A stretch of 33,978 nucleotides of DNA from assembly GCA_025363435.1 (NCBI GenBank), contig JANYDY010000011.1, positions 1-33,978 on the forward strand, read 5' to 3'. The notes beneath the pieces are model-generated. The model had not been told where the DNA came from. It made no database searches and saw only the letters and a program-made list of their open reading frames with translations. Position 1 is the stretch's first letter. Each line of letters begins with the position of its first letter. Below are positions 1 through 8,918 of the stretch, in pieces. Position numbers and translations under genes: made by a program. The stretch comes from Betaproteobacteria bacterium. Its GTDB lineage: Bacteria; Pseudomonadota; Gammaproteobacteria; Burkholderiales; SG8-41.

Positions 1-67
1 TCTTTTTTCGGCAGGGGTTTGCTCATGGCGTTTCACTGATTCGTGTTCGATTGCTTCGATTAAAACT

Positions 68-89
68 CCCTCTCCCTCAAGGGGAAAGG
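68..89. repeat. Degenerate copy of a CCCTCTCCC palindromic intergenic repeat
   Basis: The stretch starts with CCCTCTCCC, has a short CTCAA-like loop, and continues with a degraded right arm (GGGGAAAGG). It resembles the better-preserved hairpin at 30427-30447 (CCCTCTCCC, loop ACA, GGGAGAGGG). It lies downstream of the leftward Bug operon. The rest of positions 1-119 holds no gene I can support. Repeat family membership is inferred from just two copies. Confidence 0.4.
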
Positions 90-119
90 AGACCTGCTAA
101 TCCATCATCGCGCGAATCG

Positions 120-1079
120 TTACTCCGCCTTGATATTCGCCTCGCGTATGACCTTGCTCCACTTCGCAATCTCGTTTTTCACAATCGTATTAAAACCATC
201 CGGCGTCGTCGGCGCAGCTTCGGCGCCGAATTCGCCAAAGCGTTTTTTCATTTCATCGGTGGCGACGATTTTCTGCATTTCCGCGTTGAGTTGATCGATG
301 CGCGCTTTCGGCACTTTCACGCCGGTGAACACGCCCCACCACAAATCGTTGTCGTAACCGGGCAGCGTCTCGGCGATTGCCGGCAGCTTCGGCAGAAAAG
401 ACGAACGCTTCGGGCTGCTGACGCCGATGGCGCGCAGCCGCCCCGATTGCATTTGCGATTCGACCGCGGCGAGGCTGACCAGCAGCACCTGCACCTGTCC
501 AGCCATCAGGTCGGTGATCGCCGGCGCCATGCCTTTGTGCGGCACGTGCACCATATCGATTTTCGCCATCGATTTGAACACTTCGACGCCGAAGTGATTG
601 ATGCCGCCGATGCCTGACGAGGTGTAGTTAAGCTGGCCCGGCCGCGCGCGCGCAATCGCGATCAATTCCTTGACAGTTTTGGCCGGTACCGACGGATGCA
701 CGACCAGCACCATCGGCCCGCGCGCGACCATCGTCACGCCAGCAAGATCGTTGATCGGATCGAACGGCAGCTTCGCCATCAGCGCAGCACCGGTCGTATA
801 GGTGGTGGAAGTCATGTAGAGCGTGTTGCCGTCGGGCGGCGCTTTTGCTGTCAGATCGGCGGCGATCATTTGCGAGGCGCCGGGGCGGTTGTCGACCACC
901 ACGTTTTGGCCGAGCGCCTCGGACAGACGCTGGCTCATCGCACGCGCGAAAATGTCATTGCTGCCGCCAGCCGGCGCGCCGACCAGAAAGCGTACGTTTT
1001 TGCCGGTTGGCTGGCTCCACACCGGCGCTGCGAGCAGCGTGACGAGCAGCAGTGCAAAGCATTGTGCGATAGTTTTCAT
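120..1079 (-). CDS. Bug-family tripartite tricarboxylate transporter substrate-binding protein
   Basis: Periplasmic solute receptor of 319 residues, the usual length for the family. Residues 1-22 are a signal peptide (Lys at 3, hydrophobic core, then a WSQ cleavage region). The mature start has the family hallmark PAGGSNDIFARAM (about 36-48), followed by GQNVVVDNRPGA. These receptors bind carboxylates or other small organic acids and hand them to TctA/TctB membrane proteins, or act as orphans for signalling. No TctAB genes are nearby, as is common for the expanded Bug family in Burkholderiales. Its ATG overlaps the stop of the upstream dehydrogenase by 4 nt (ATGA), so the two are translationally coupled. 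The ligand cannot be predicted. Confidence 0.93.
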   Translation of the reverse strand: MKTIAQCFALLLVTLLAAPVWSQPTGKNVRFLVGAPAGGSNDIFARAMSQRLSEALGQNVVVDNRPGASQMIAADLTAKAPPDGNTLYMTSTTYTTGAALMAKLPFDPINDLAGVTMVARGPMVLVVHPSVPAKTVKELIAIARARPGQLNYTSSGIGGINHFGVEVFKSMAKIDMVHVPHKGMAPAITDLMAGQVQVLLVSLAAVESQMQSGRLRAIGVSSPKRSSFLPKLPAIAETLPGYDNDLWWGVFTGVKVPKARIDQLNAEMQKIVATDEMKKRFGEFGAEAAPTTPDGFNTIVKNEIAKWSKVIREANIKAE

Positions 1080-1969
1080 TTGCGGGCCTCGATAATGGCG
1101 GTGAGCACCGGTTCGATCGAATCCGGTTCGCGACCGTTGTAGCGCTCGGGCATGCCCATGGCGATGAGTTCCTTGAACATGGCGTGGGTTGCGCGGGTCA
1201 TGCGCGTCGGCGCGCCCACCGACTTCAACAGTTCGAGTGCATCGTCCATCTCGTGAATGCGGCGGCTGGCGTGCACGGCGGTGCCGCAGACGAAGCGCTT
1301 GATGACCTGTTGAAACGGCCGGTCATCGATGAAGGCCGCCATGTCTGCGGCGACGGCGTCGCGCACACCGCAACGCTGCGCGGCTTCCAGCGATTCCAAC
1401 AGCAAACCGGCGAGACCTTTCATGCACACGCTGCGGATCAGTTTCATCGCGCTGGCGGCGCCGGCTTTGTCGCCGACGATCTGCACTTTCATGCCATAGG
1501 GCGCAACCAGATCGCGAAAGCGCGCGGCTTCCGGCCCGCTCGCCAGCATCGGCGCCTTGATGCCGTCGAGCGGCACCGCACTCATGATGGCGGCATCGAC
1601 GAACGTGGTGCGGCCTTCGACCAGCGTCGCTGCGCGTTCGATAATTTTTACGCTGACGGTGTTGGCATCGACGTAAATATGATCTTTGCCGAGATAACGC
1701 TTGACCGAACGCAGCGCCGGCAATGCGGCTTTGCCCGGCGTGACGGCGATAATCAGATTGGCGCGTTTGCACAATTCTTTTGGCGTCGCGGCAAGCTCGA
1801 CACCGATGGCCGCAGCGTGTACGCGCAGCGGATCGTTGGGACCGGCTGCTGCCGCCGAACGGCTGTAGGCGATAACGTTTTTCAGCCCGGCCTTGACGAA
1901 ATCTTCAGCGAACCTTTGACCGGCCTCGCCGAAGCCGAGCAGGCCAAGGCGCAAAGTTGAGTCGTTCAT
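1076..1969 (-). CDS. NAD(P)-dependent dehydrogenase, 6PGDH/beta-hydroxyacid dehydrogenase fold with DUF1932-type C-terminus
   Basis: 297 residues from the ATG at 1969. The N-terminal Rossmann domain carries GFGEAG at residues 12-17. A middle stretch with VDAAIMSAVP matches the substrate region of beta-hydroxyacid dehydrogenases, and the all-alpha C-terminal half contains GDKAGAASAMK with the expected catalytic lysine. The family oxidises hydroxyacids such as phosphogluconate, threonate or 3-hydroxyisobutyrate; the substrate here is unknown. The frame stays open far upstream, but that part is the complement of prpB, and the glycine-rich motif fixes the start at 1969. It is the first gene of an operon with the Bug receptor, suggesting uptake and oxidation of one hydroxyacid (inference). 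Confidence 0.85.
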   Translation of the reverse strand: MNDSTLRLGLLGFGEAGQRFAEDFVKAGLKNVIAYSRSAAAAGPNDPLRVHAAAIGVELAATPKELCKRANLIIAVTPGKAALPALRSVKRYLGKDHIYVDANTVSVKIIERAATLVEGRTTFVDAAIMSAVPLDGIKAPMLASGPEAARFRDLVAPYGMKVQIVGDKAGAASAMKLIRSVCMKGLAGLLLESLEAAQRCGVRDAVAADMAAFIDDRPFQQVIKRFVCGTAVHASRRIHEMDDALELLKSVGAPTRMTRATHAMFKELIAMGMPERYNGREPDSIEPVLTAIIEARK

Positions 1970-2082
1970 TAATGCTCCACGAATTCCATAGGGCGGAGCG
2001 CTGTTTCGCGCCCGAGGCCGGATTCTGCCACGTTGCGAGGGCATCGCGCACCCCGCGGCAAGCGGTTTGCGGGTGCCTGCGC

Positions 2083-2088
2083 TAAAAT
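2083..2088 (+). promoter_or_regulatory. Possible -10 element of prpB
   Basis: TAAAAT matches the -10 consensus in 5 of 6 positions and lies about 70 nt before the prpB ATG in the 189-bp divergent region. No convincing -35 is seen at 16-18 nt spacing. An imperfect GC-rich inverted repeat (about 2047-2076) lies just upstream and could be an operator. Confidence 0.35.
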
Positions 2089-2158
2089 CGCCGGAGTTTG
2101 TCGCGCCCCGTGGTTCAAAACGCGGCGGCCAGTCTTCAACCGATCCGGGAGTTTTATC

Positions 2159-3052
2159 ATGACCGACCGTTCCTCCGCCGGTGCGCGCTTCCGCGCCGCC
2201 GTTGCCGCCGAAAAGCCTTTGCAGATTGCCGGCACCATCAACGCTTATCACGCGCGCATGGCCGAGCGCTGCGGCTATAAAGCAATTTATCTGTCGGGCG
2301 GCGGTGTTGCCGCCGGTTCGCTCGGTCTGCCGGACCTCGGCATCAGCAATCTTGATGACGTGCTGACCGATATCCGCCGCATCACGGATGTCTGCGATCT
2401 GCCGTTGCTGGTGGACGTTGATACCGGTTTCGGTTCGAGCGCTTTCAATGTTGCGCGTACGGTGAAATCGCTGATCAAGTTCGGCGCCGGCGCCATGCAC
2501 ATCGAAGATCAGGTCGGCGCCAAGCGCTGCGGCCACCGCCCGAACAAGGAACTGGTGACGCAGTCGGAAATGGTCGATCGCATCAAGGCCGCGGTCGATG
2601 CAAAAACCGATTCCAGCTTTGTTGTCATGGCGCGCACCGACGCGCTGGCGGTCGAAGGCATGCAGGCGGCGATCGATCGCGCCTGCGCTTGCGTCGAAGC
2701 GGGTGCGGACATGATCTTTCCGGAAGCGATGACTGAATTGTCGATGTACAAAAAATTCGCCGATGCGGTGAAAGTGCCGATTCTTGCCAACATCACCGAG
2801 TTCGGCGCGACGCCGTTGTTTACCACGGATGAACTGAAAAGCGCCGATGTGGCCATGGCCCTTTACCCGCTTTCCGCATTTCGCGCGATGAACGCTGCGG
2901 CGCTTAATGTGTTCAAGGCGATCCGCAAGGACGGCACGCAGAAGAACGTGCTCGATACCATGCAAACGCGCAACGACCTCTACGACTATCTCGGTTATCA
3001 CGTCTTCGAGCAGAAGCTCGACGGCCTGTTCGCCAAGGGCAAGAAAAAATAG
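2159..3052 (+). CDS. prpB: 2-methylisocitrate lyase
   Basis: Cleaves 2-methylisocitrate to pyruvate and succinate, the last step of the methylcitrate cycle for propionate. It is 297 residues long and resembles E. coli PrpB nearly end to end. The catalytic loop KRCGH is at 122-126 (Cys124), followed by RPNK, which distinguishes methylisocitrate lyase from isocitrate lyase. Mg-binding acidic residues are visible at Asp86, Asp88 and Glu116, and SGGGVAAGS at about 46-54 binds substrate. The start is set by GGGAG at 2147-2151, 7 nt before the ATG; the open frame extends further 5' without a ribosome site. prpC, acnD and prpF are not in this window, so the gene is separate from a normal prp operon. 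Confidence 0.96.
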   Translation: MTDRSSAGARFRAAVAAEKPLQIAGTINAYHARMAERCGYKAIYLSGGGVAAGSLGLPDLGISNLDDVLTDIRRITDVCDLPLLVDVDTGFGSSAFNVARTVKSLIKFGAGAMHIEDQVGAKRCGHRPNKELVTQSEMVDRIKAAVDAKTDSSFVVMARTDALAVEGMQAAIDRACACVEAGADMIFPEAMTELSMYKKFADAVKVPILANITEFGATPLFTTDELKSADVAMALYPLSAFRAMNAAALNVFKAIRKDGTQKNVLDTMQTRNDLYDYLGYHVFEQKLDGLFAKGKKK

Positions 3053-3054
3053 TC

Positions 3055-3627
3055 GTGGCGATGGCGGGCGATGCGGTAGCGAATAGCGCAATCGCCGGCT
3101 TGCTGCTGCTGGCGCGCGCCTTTCCGCAGCGCCTGATCGCGCAGCGCGAACACCGCTGGTTGCAGTTGCGCCGCGATGCTGCGCCGGCCGACGTCGAAGG
3201 TCAGACGGTGCTGGTGATCGGCGTCGGCGCGGTCGGCACAGCGGTGGCGCGTTTTGCGCAGGCGCTCGACATGCGCGTGCTCGGCGTGCGGCGAACACCC
3301 AATGGCGCCGAACCGGTTGATGAAATGCACGCACCGGCGAAACTGCCTGAGCTATTGCCGCGCGCGCAGTGGGTGGTGCTGGCCTGCCCGCATACGACCG
3401 GGACGCATCATCTGCTTGATGCGCAGGCGCTGGCTTTGCTGCCGCGCGGCGCCGGTGTGATCAACGTTGCGCACGGCGGATTGATCGACGAAGCCGCGCT
3501 GATCGCCGCGTTGAATAGCGGCCGGCTCGGTAGCGCCTGCCTTGATGCTACCGGGCCGGCAGCGCCGGCGCCGGATTCGCCGTTGCGCGCGCTGCCGAAT
3601 CTGTTGCTGCTGTCCGCTGCAAAATAG
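3055..3627 (+). pseudogene. Remnant of a D-isomer 2-hydroxyacid dehydrogenase (NAD-binding domain only)
   Basis: A 190-residue open frame starting GTG two nt after the prpB stop. It covers only the NAD-binding domain of a protein family normally about 310-330 residues long: GVGAVG at 56-61, ACPHTTGTHHLLDA near 110-123, and INVAHGGLIDEAAL at about 136-149. The N-terminal half of the catalytic domain is missing. The three catalytic positions look lost: the Arg of the NxxRGG motif is His140, the Glu of the VFExEPL motif aligns with a Gly in DATGPAAPAP, and the TPH histidine is absent because the frame ends in LLLLSAAK. I read it as a decaying relic. A non-catalytic NAD-binding protein is the alternative. 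Confidence 0.7.
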
Positions 3628-3693
3628 CGCGCGCTGCGCCGGACGGGGTAATTTGCCACGCCCGCCATGCGGACGCCGGCGCGGCCCCGGGGC

Positions 3694-3699
3694 TATAAT
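3694..3699 (+). promoter_or_regulatory. -10 element of the hemA-prfA-prmC operon
   Basis: A perfect TATAAT lies 27 nt before the hemA ATG, giving an expected leader of about 20 nt. No good -35 is found at 16-18 nt; the nearest TTGCCA (3653-3658) is 35 nt away and too far. Confidence 0.6.
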
Positions 3700-3726
3700 G
3701 TTGCCCTCATCCAGGGTCCGGATTTT

Positions 3727-4980
3727 ATGGAGTTATTCGCTTTCGGTATCAACCACCAGACCGCGCCTTTGTCGTTGCGCGAACAGGTGGTGTTCAGCGC
3801 CGAAAACATGGTGCAGGCTTTGCGCGACCTGGTCGACCGCAATCCGGTCAAGGAAGCGGCGATTATTTCGACCTGCAACCGCACCGAAGTGTATTGCCAC
3901 ACCAATGAACCGCAGCAGGCGATGCACTGGCTAGCGAATTTTCACCAGTTGAAGGCGCACAATCTCGAGCCGCATATGTACCAGCTGCCGCAGGAGCGCG
4001 CGGTCAAACATGCATTCCGCGTCGCCAGCGGACTCGATTCGATGGTGCTCGGCGAACCGCAGATCCTCGGCCAGTTCAAAAGCGCGGTGCGCACAGCGGA
4101 ATCGGCCGGCACGCTGGGCCTCTTACTGAACAAGCTCTTTCAGCGCACCTTCTCGGTCGCCAAGGCGGTGCGTTCGGAAACCGATATCGGCGCCAACACG
4201 GTGTCGATGGCGTCGGCGGCGGTGCGCCTCGCGCAACGCATTTATCCGAGCATCGCCGAACAAAGCGTGTTGTTCATCGGCGCCGGTGAAATGATCGAAC
4301 TTTGCGCAACGCATTTTTCGGCGCAGCATCCGAAACACGCCACTTTCGCCAACCGCACGCTGGATCGCGCGCAGTTGCTGGCCGAGCGTTTTCGTGGCCG
4401 CACGATTACGTTTAACGAACTGGCGTCGCAACTGGCGATACACGACATCGTCGTCACCTGCACGGCGAGCACGCTGCCGATACTCGGCAAGGGTTTGATC
4501 GAGTCGGCGCTGCGCCTGCGCAAGCACCGGCCGATACTGATCATCGATCTGGCGGTGCCGCGCGACGTCGAAGCCGAGGTTGGCGAACTGGACGACGTGT
4601 TTTTGTACACCGTTGACGATCTCGGCCGTCTTGCGCGCGAAGGTCTCGATCTGCGGCAGTCGGCGGTGGCGCAGGCCGAGGCGATTATCGAAACCCAGGT
4701 CGGTGACTTCATGCAGTGGCTGGACAACCGCCAGCTGGTGCCGATGATACGCGCGCTGCGCGACGATGCCGAGCGCATGCGCCGCCGCGAGCTTGAGCGC
4801 GCGCTGCAGCGATTGTCGCAAGGCGACAATGCCGGCCAGGTGATCGAGCAACTGAGCCACGCGCTGACCAATAAATTTCTGCACGCACCGACGCATGCGC
4901 TTAACCACGCCAGCGACGAAGACCGCGAACAGCTGGTCACCATGCTGCGGCGCCTGCATCAACTGAAGCATTCAGAATGA
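3727..4980 (+). CDS. hemA: Glutamyl-tRNA reductase
   Basis: Reduces glutamyl-tRNA(Glu) with NADPH to glutamate-1-semialdehyde, the committed step of C5-pathway tetrapyrrole synthesis, in the cytoplasm. 417 residues. Starts [14 protein letters not shown] like other HemA proteins. The active-site motif STCNRTE holds the nucleophile Cys50. [15 protein letters not shown] (102-116) is the family signature, and GAGEM (185-189) is the NADPH-binding loop. The C-terminal helices form the dimerisation domain. The ATG at 3727 is chosen because it begins the conserved N-terminus, although the frame is open for 20 more codons upstream. Its stop overlaps the prfA start by 4 nt, so the two are co-translated. 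The hemC-hemY genes lie 14 kb away. Confidence 0.97.
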   Translation: MELFAFGINHQTAPLSLREQVVFSAENMVQALRDLVDRNPVKEAAIISTCNRTEVYCHTNEPQQAMHWLANFHQLKAHNLEPHMYQLPQERAVKHAFRVASGLDSMVLGEPQILGQFKSAVRTAESAGTLGLLLNKLFQRTFSVAKAVRSETDIGANTVSMASAAVRLAQRIYPSIAEQSVLFIGAGEMIELCATHFSAQHPKHATFANRTLDRAQLLAERFRGRTITFNELASQLAIHDIVVTCTASTLPILGKGLIESALRLRKHRPILIIDLAVPRDVEAEVGELDDVFLYTVDDLGRLAREGLDLRQSAVAQAEAIIETQVGDFMQWLDNRQLVPMIRALRDDAERMRRRELERALQRLSQGDNAGQVIEQLSHALTNKFLHAPTHALNHASDEDREQLVTMLRRLHQLKHSE

Positions 4981-6068
4981 AACAGAGTATTGCGGCGAAA
5001 CTTGCGCAGCTGACCATACGCCTCGAAGAACTCAACCAGCTGCTGAGTGCCGAAAACGCCACCGCCAGCCTCGACAACTATCGCAAGCTGACGCGCGAGC
5101 ACGCCGAGATCGGGCCGGTGGTCGAACTCTACAAGTCCTACTGCAAGAGCGAGGAAGACATCGCGGCGGCGCAGGAAATGGCGGCCGACCCGGCGATGCG
5201 CGAATTCGCCGAGGCAGAGATCAAGGAAACGCGCGAGCGGCTGGCCGACCTTGAAAACCGCCTGCAGACCGAGCTTCTGCCGAAAGACCCCAACGACGAG
5301 CGCAACATTTTTCTTGAAATCCGCGCCGGCACCGGCGGTGACGAGTCAGCGTTGTTTTCGGCCGATCTGTTTCGCATGTATACGCGTTATGCCGAGCGCA
5401 AGAGATGGCAGGTCGAGATCATGTCGCAAAGCCAGAGCGAGCTCGGCGGCTACAAGGAAATCATCGCGCGCATCGCCGGGCAGGGCGCCTATTCGAAATT
5501 GAAATTCGAATCCGGCGGTCACCGCGTGCAGCGCGTGCCGACCACCGAAACGCAGGGGCGCATCCATACCTCCGCGTGTACGGTGGCGGTGCTGCCTGAA
5601 GTCGATGCAGTGGCCGATGTGGTGTTGAACCCGGCGGAGATGCGCATCGATACCTTCCGCGCGTCGGGCGCGGGGGGGCAGCACATTAACAAAACCGATT
5701 CGGCTATCCGCATTACCCATTTGCCGACCGGCATCGTTGTCGAGTGTCAGGACGACCGCTCGCAGCACAAGAACAAGGCGCGTGCACTTGCGGTGCTGGC
5801 GGCGCGCATCAAGGATCAGCAGGTGCGCGAGCAAAATCAGAAAACCGCGGCGACGCGCAAATCGCTGATCGGCAGCGGTGACCGCTCGGAACGTATCCGC
5901 ACCTACAATTTTCCGCAGGGACGCATCACCGATCACCGCATTAATCTCACGCTCTACAAAATTGCCGCCATCATGGACGGCGATCTCGATGAACTTACCG
6001 GCGCATTGAGTGCCGAACATCAGGCGGAACAACTGGCCGCGCTGGGCGAGGAGACTCAACCGGCCTGA
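4977..6068 (+). CDS. prfA: Peptide chain release factor 1
   Basis: Recognises UAA and UAG stop codons and triggers hydrolysis of peptidyl-tRNA on the ribosome. 363 residues, normal length. GAGGQ contains the catalytic GGQ at 233-235, whose glutamine is methylated by PrmC, the next gene. The codon-reading tripeptide has the RF1 form PxT, here Pro-Thr-Thr at 188-190, rather than the SPF of RF2. The N-terminal third is a helical domain rich in charged residues, and GTGGDES (118-124) is conserved in class I factors. The ATG overlaps the hemA stop. Confidence 0.97.
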   Translation: MKQSIAAKLAQLTIRLEELNQLLSAENATASLDNYRKLTREHAEIGPVVELYKSYCKSEEDIAAAQEMAADPAMREFAEAEIKETRERLADLENRLQTELLPKDPNDERNIFLEIRAGTGGDESALFSADLFRMYTRYAERKRWQVEIMSQSQSELGGYKEIIARIAGQGAYSKLKFESGGHRVQRVPTTETQGRIHTSACTVAVLPEVDAVADVVLNPAEMRIDTFRASGAGGQHINKTDSAIRITHLPTGIVVECQDDRSQHKNKARALAVLAARIKDQQVREQNQKTAATRKSLIGSGDRSERIRTYNFPQGRITDHRINLTLYKIAAIMDGDLDELTGALSAEHQAEQLAALGEETQPA

Positions 6069-6086
6069 TCCTACCGGTCATTGCAC

Positions 6087-6923
6087 ATGGATACGACGAT
6101 AACGCAGGCACTCACCCTATCTGCTCTTGGCCTGGTCGACGCGCGTGCGCTGCTGCGCCACGTGCTGGAAGTTGATGACGCGTATCTGATCGCGCATTTT
6201 CGCGATATGTTGACGACCGAGCAGATTGAGCAATATGCAGCACTGGTGGTGCGGCGGCAGGCCGGTGAACCGGTGGCCTATATCACCGGTGCGCGCGAGT
6301 TTTACGGACTCGAGTTCAAGGTCACGCCTGCGGTGCTGATCCCGCGGCCGGAAACCGAGTCGCTGGTCGAGTGGGCGCTTGGATGTATCAAGTCGGGGGC
6401 GAATCTGCGCGTGCTCGATCTCGGCACCGGCAGCGGTTGCGTCGCGATCACAGTTGCGCGCGAGCGGCCGCATGCACTGGTGGTGGCGCTCGATAACAGC
6501 GTCGCTGCACTGGAGGTCGCGCGCACCAATGCGCGCCTGCACAATTCGAGTAACGTGAAATTCGGCAAAAGCGACTGGTTCAGCGCGGTCGCCAGCGAGC
6601 GTTTCGACGTGATCGTCGCCAACCCGCCGTACATCGCCGCCGGTGATGCGCATTTGTTGGCGGGTGATTTGCGCTTTGAGCCGGTAGCGGCGCTGGCCTC
6701 GGGTGAAGACGGGCTGGATGCGATATGTCGTATCGTTGCGGCAGCACCCGGCTTCATGCGCGAGCGCGGTTGGCTCGCCTTCGAACACGGTTACGATCAG
6801 GCCGCGCGCTGCCGCGAGCTACTTATCGCAGCGGGATTTTCCCAGGTATTTTCGCGCCCCGATCTCGCCGGCATCGAGCGCATCAGCGGCGGCTGTCTTG
6901 ACGCAACTCAGCGCGTTAGTTAG
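6087..6923 (+). CDS. prmC: Release factor glutamine-N5 methyltransferase
   Basis: Transfers a methyl group from S-adenosylmethionine to the GGQ glutamine of release factors. 278 residues from the ATG at 6087; a TTG two codons earlier is possible but unlikely. The N-terminal helical domain contains ARALLRHVL (19-27). The Rossmann methyltransferase core has the SAM motif DLGTGSG (111-117), and the catalytic NPPY is at 179-182, which orients the glutamine amide. It follows prfA, its substrate gene, by 18 nt. The last codons contain the grxD promoter. Confidence 0.95.
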   Translation: MDTTITQALTLSALGLVDARALLRHVLEVDDAYLIAHFRDMLTTEQIEQYAALVVRRQAGEPVAYITGAREFYGLEFKVTPAVLIPRPETESLVEWALGCIKSGANLRVLDLGTGSGCVAITVARERPHALVVALDNSVAALEVARTNARLHNSSNVKFGKSDWFSAVASERFDVIVANPPYIAAGDAHLLAGDLRFEPVAALASGEDGLDAICRIVAAAPGFMRERGWLAFEHGYDQAARCRELLIAAGFSQVFSRPDLAGIERISGGCLDATQRVS

Positions 6924-6926
6924 AAT
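6898..6926 (+). promoter_or_regulatory. Promoter of grxD inside the 3' end of prmC
   Basis: TTGACG (6898-6903), a spacer of exactly 17 nt, and TAGAAT (6921-6926). Each hexamer matches the sigma-70 consensus in 5 of 6 positions. The -10 overlaps the prmC stop codon. The expected transcript start is near 6933, leaving a leader of about 40 nt before grxD. Confidence 0.65.
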
Positions 6927-6974
6927 ACCGTATCAATTTTGTCGGGTATTAATTTCAGGTAATCAGGAGCGAAC

Positions 6975-7280
6975 ATGAGCACGCAGGAACTCATCAAGGA
7001 ACAGGTCACCAAGAACAAGGTTGTTCTTTATATGAAGGGCACGCCGGATTTTCCGCAATGCGGCTTTTCGGCCAACGCGATCGGCATTTTGAAGGAATGC
7101 GGCGTTGACGCGCCGTTCACGGTCAACGTGCTGGAGAACCCGGAAATTCGTCAGGGCATCAAGCAATACGCCAACTGGCCGACGATACCGCAGCTTTACA
7201 TCAACGGTGAATTCATCGGCGGCTCGGACATCGTCACCGAGATGTTCCAGAACGGCGAGCTGCAAACGCTGTTGAAGTAA
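6975..7280 (+). CDS. grxD: Monothiol glutaredoxin (Grx4 type)
   Basis: Small cytoplasmic glutaredoxin, 101 residues, with the monothiol signature CGFS at 29-32 preceded by FPQ. Family members bind a [2Fe-2S] cluster with glutathione and act as iron-sulfur carriers, often with BolA proteins. WPTIPQLYI (cis-proline region) and GGSDIV near the C-terminus form the glutathione site. AGGAG at 6965-6969 precedes the ATG by 5 nt. It has its own promoter in prmC and its own terminator, so it can be transcribed apart from the hemA operon. Confidence 0.95.
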   Translation: MSTQELIKEQVTKNKVVLYMKGTPDFPQCGFSANAIGILKECGVDAPFTVNVLENPEIRQGIKQYANWPTIPQLYINGEFIGGSDIVTEMFQNGELQTLLK

Positions 7281-7298
7281 ACCGGTTGTATCCGATAC

Positions 7299-7327
7299 AA
7301 AGGGCGCTGCGGCGCCCTTTTGTTTTT
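7299..7327 (+). terminator. Rho-independent terminator after grxD
   Basis: Perfect 9-bp stem AAAGGGCGC (7299-7307) / GCGCCCTTT (7312-7320) with loop TGCG, followed by TGTTTTT. It ends grxD transcription. It lies just outside the convergent CPBP gene. Confidence 0.85.
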
Positions 7328-7330
7328 GGC

Positions 7331-8107
7331 TCACCAGAAAATGTAGAGATCGATCAGCGCGTGGGCGAGAATCAAGGGGCGCAGGTCGCCGAGTTTGAGA
7401 TAGAGAAATGCTGCAGCGAGACCAAAGGCGGTGGCGCGGTAGAGGCCGATCGAGCCCTGCTCCCAGTGCGCGAAACCGAAAATCAGCGCCGAGCTGAAAA
7501 TGTAGGTCTTCACCGCGGTCGGGCCGAGCAGCGCCGAGACTGCCTGTCGAAACAGGCCGCGGAAAAAAATTTCCTCGACCACACCCGCCGTCAGTGAAAA
7601 AAATATCGCTACGACTGCGCGCAACACCGCATTGTCGGGTAACGCCATGGCGTAGCCGAAGCGGGCGGCAAACTGCAAATCGACTTCCGGCAGCGTGACC
7701 ACGAGCGAGAGCGCCCATTGCAGCGGTGCGAGCAGCAGGCCGAGCGGAATCATGATCAAAGGTTCGCCCAGCAGATAAATCACATACAGTGCGCCCGCCC
7801 ACCAGAAGGTGATGACGGCCAGTTCCCAGCCGCGGTACGCGCTGCCGCGGCCGATGAGGCAGGCGTCCGCCGGCGTGAGTTGCAGGCGGCGTTGCAGATA
7901 AAAAAGAATGGCGCCCGGCAGAATAACGAACTTGACGATGTCGTAGGCCGCAAACGTCGGCGCACTATGCACCAGCTGCGGCAGAAAAAAGCCGTCGCCG
8001 ATGGCCAGCGCGTAATAGGGCAACAGGCAGCAAAGCAAAGTCCAGCCGGCGCGGCGCACGTACTCCGCGTTGCCTGGAAGATTCGGATTGCCGAGCGACA
8101 GCGCCAT
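7331..8107 (-). CDS. CPBP-family intramembrane metalloprotease
   Basis: 258 residues with about seven hydrophobic segments. The CPBP (Abi/CAAX protease and bacteriocin-processing) motifs are complete and in order: EExxxR at 178-183 (VEEIFFR), FGFAH with His214, and a final HALID with His249. The two glutamates and two histidines would bind catalytic zinc within the membrane. The family includes Rce1-like proteases and bacteriocin immunity proteins; no substrate is evident here and no bacteriocin gene is nearby. The start is supported by CCTCC (GGAGG on this strand) at 8113-8117. It is the last gene of a leftward run behind the TauE-like transporter, with a 30-nt gap. Confidence 0.85.
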   Translation of the reverse strand: MALSLGNPNLPGNAEYVRRAGWTLLCCLLPYYALAIGDGFFLPQLVHSAPTFAAYDIVKFVILPGAILFYLQRRLQLTPADACLIGRGSAYRGWELAVITFWWAGALYVIYLLGEPLIMIPLGLLLAPLQWALSLVVTLPEVDLQFAARFGYAMALPDNAVLRAVVAIFFSLTAGVVEEIFFRGLFRQAVSALLGPTAVKTYIFSSALIFGFAHWEQGSIGLYRATAFGLAAAFLYLKLGDLRPLILAHALIDLYIFW

Positions 8108-8137
8108 TAAAACCTCCGTCGCGATGAACTTAAACGG

Positions 8138-8914
8138 TTAACGCATCCACGTCAGATAACCATATTGCAGCAGCAGCGCAAAAGCGATCACCCACAACGC
8201 GCGCTTGACCCACACGCGGTAGGTCTCGGCATCGATACGGTGGCGGATGCGCGCACCGCCGAATACGCCGGCAACCGCGAACAGCACCAGCGGCAGAGTC
8301 GCCGCCCATTGCGTCATGCTGACGCCACCGTGCAGCGTCAGCACGCTGAACTGCGTGGTCTTGCCGATGAAAAAACAGATTTGCAGCGCCGGCACCAGCA
8401 TGGCGGGTGTCAGGCCGAGGGCGAGGTAATAAATAATCAGCGGCGGTGCGGCGACGTTGGCGGTGCCTTCGAACAAACCGGCGGCAGCGCCGGCAAACGG
8501 CGCAAACAGGCGCTCGTTGCGGCGGATCAACGGCCATTCGCCGCGTGAAATGCGATCGAGGTTCAGATAAACCAGAATAATCGCCGCCAATAACAATTGA
8601 TACGGGAAGTTCGGCGCAGCAACAAACAGCCAGGTCCCGCACAACGCGCCCAAGAAAGCATAGATGGGCATCGGCCAGAAGCGCTTGAGCACGGGTTTCA
8701 ACGAGCCGCAGGTGAACAGCGTGGCAATGGTGGTCGCCAGCGTTGGCAGCAGTACTGTAATGACTGCGGTGCGCATGTCGGCGACCATCGCCACCATCGG
8801 CGTAGCGATAAACGGAAAACCGAAACCGAGCGTGCCCTGCAGCAGGCCGGACAGCGTTACCGCCAGCACGATCCAGATGATAATGCCGATCGTGATGGTT
8901 TCAAAATCGAACAT
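8138..8914 (-). CDS. TauE/SafE-family membrane transporter
   Basis: 258 residues, largely hydrophobic, with about eight membrane segments. It starts MFDFETITIGIIIW. The repeated half-motif GLLQGTLGFGFPFIATP in the first half and GAAAGLFEGTANVAAPPL in the second are typical of the TauE/SafE (DUF81) family, which exports or imports sulfur oxyanions and organic acids such as sulfoacetate. The frame is open to 9001, but residues before MFDF are polar and lie inside the upstream gene, so the ATG at 8914 is preferred. It follows the 971-residue dehydrogenase by only 4 nt, implying one operon and perhaps a shared substrate (inference). Confidence 0.85.
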   Translation of the reverse strand: MFDFETITIGIIIWIVLAVTLSGLLQGTLGFGFPFIATPMVAMVADMRTAVITVLLPTLATTIATLFTCGSLKPVLKRFWPMPIYAFLGALCGTWLFVAAPNFPYQLLLAAIILVYLNLDRISRGEWPLIRRNERLFAPFAGAAAGLFEGTANVAAPPLIIYYLALGLTPAMLVPALQICFFIGKTTQFSVLTLHGGVSMTQWAATLPLVLFAVAGVFGGARIRHRIDAETYRVWVKRALWVIAFALLLQYGYLTWMR

Positions 8915-8918
8915 GCGC

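Noticed and set aside
1970-3334. Leftward open frame extending the 6PGDH-like gene to 752 residues
   Set aside because: The extra 455 codons are the complement of prpB and the relic behind it; they are Arg/Ala/His-rich without any domain, and the true start with GFGEAG is at 1969.
3653-3658. TTGCCA as the -35 of hemA
   Set aside because: It is 35 nt from the TATAAT, twice the normal spacing.
7331-8107. Bacteriocin immunity or phage defence role for the CPBP protease
   Set aside because: No bacteriocin precursor, transporter or other defence gene is near it; only the protease family can be supported.
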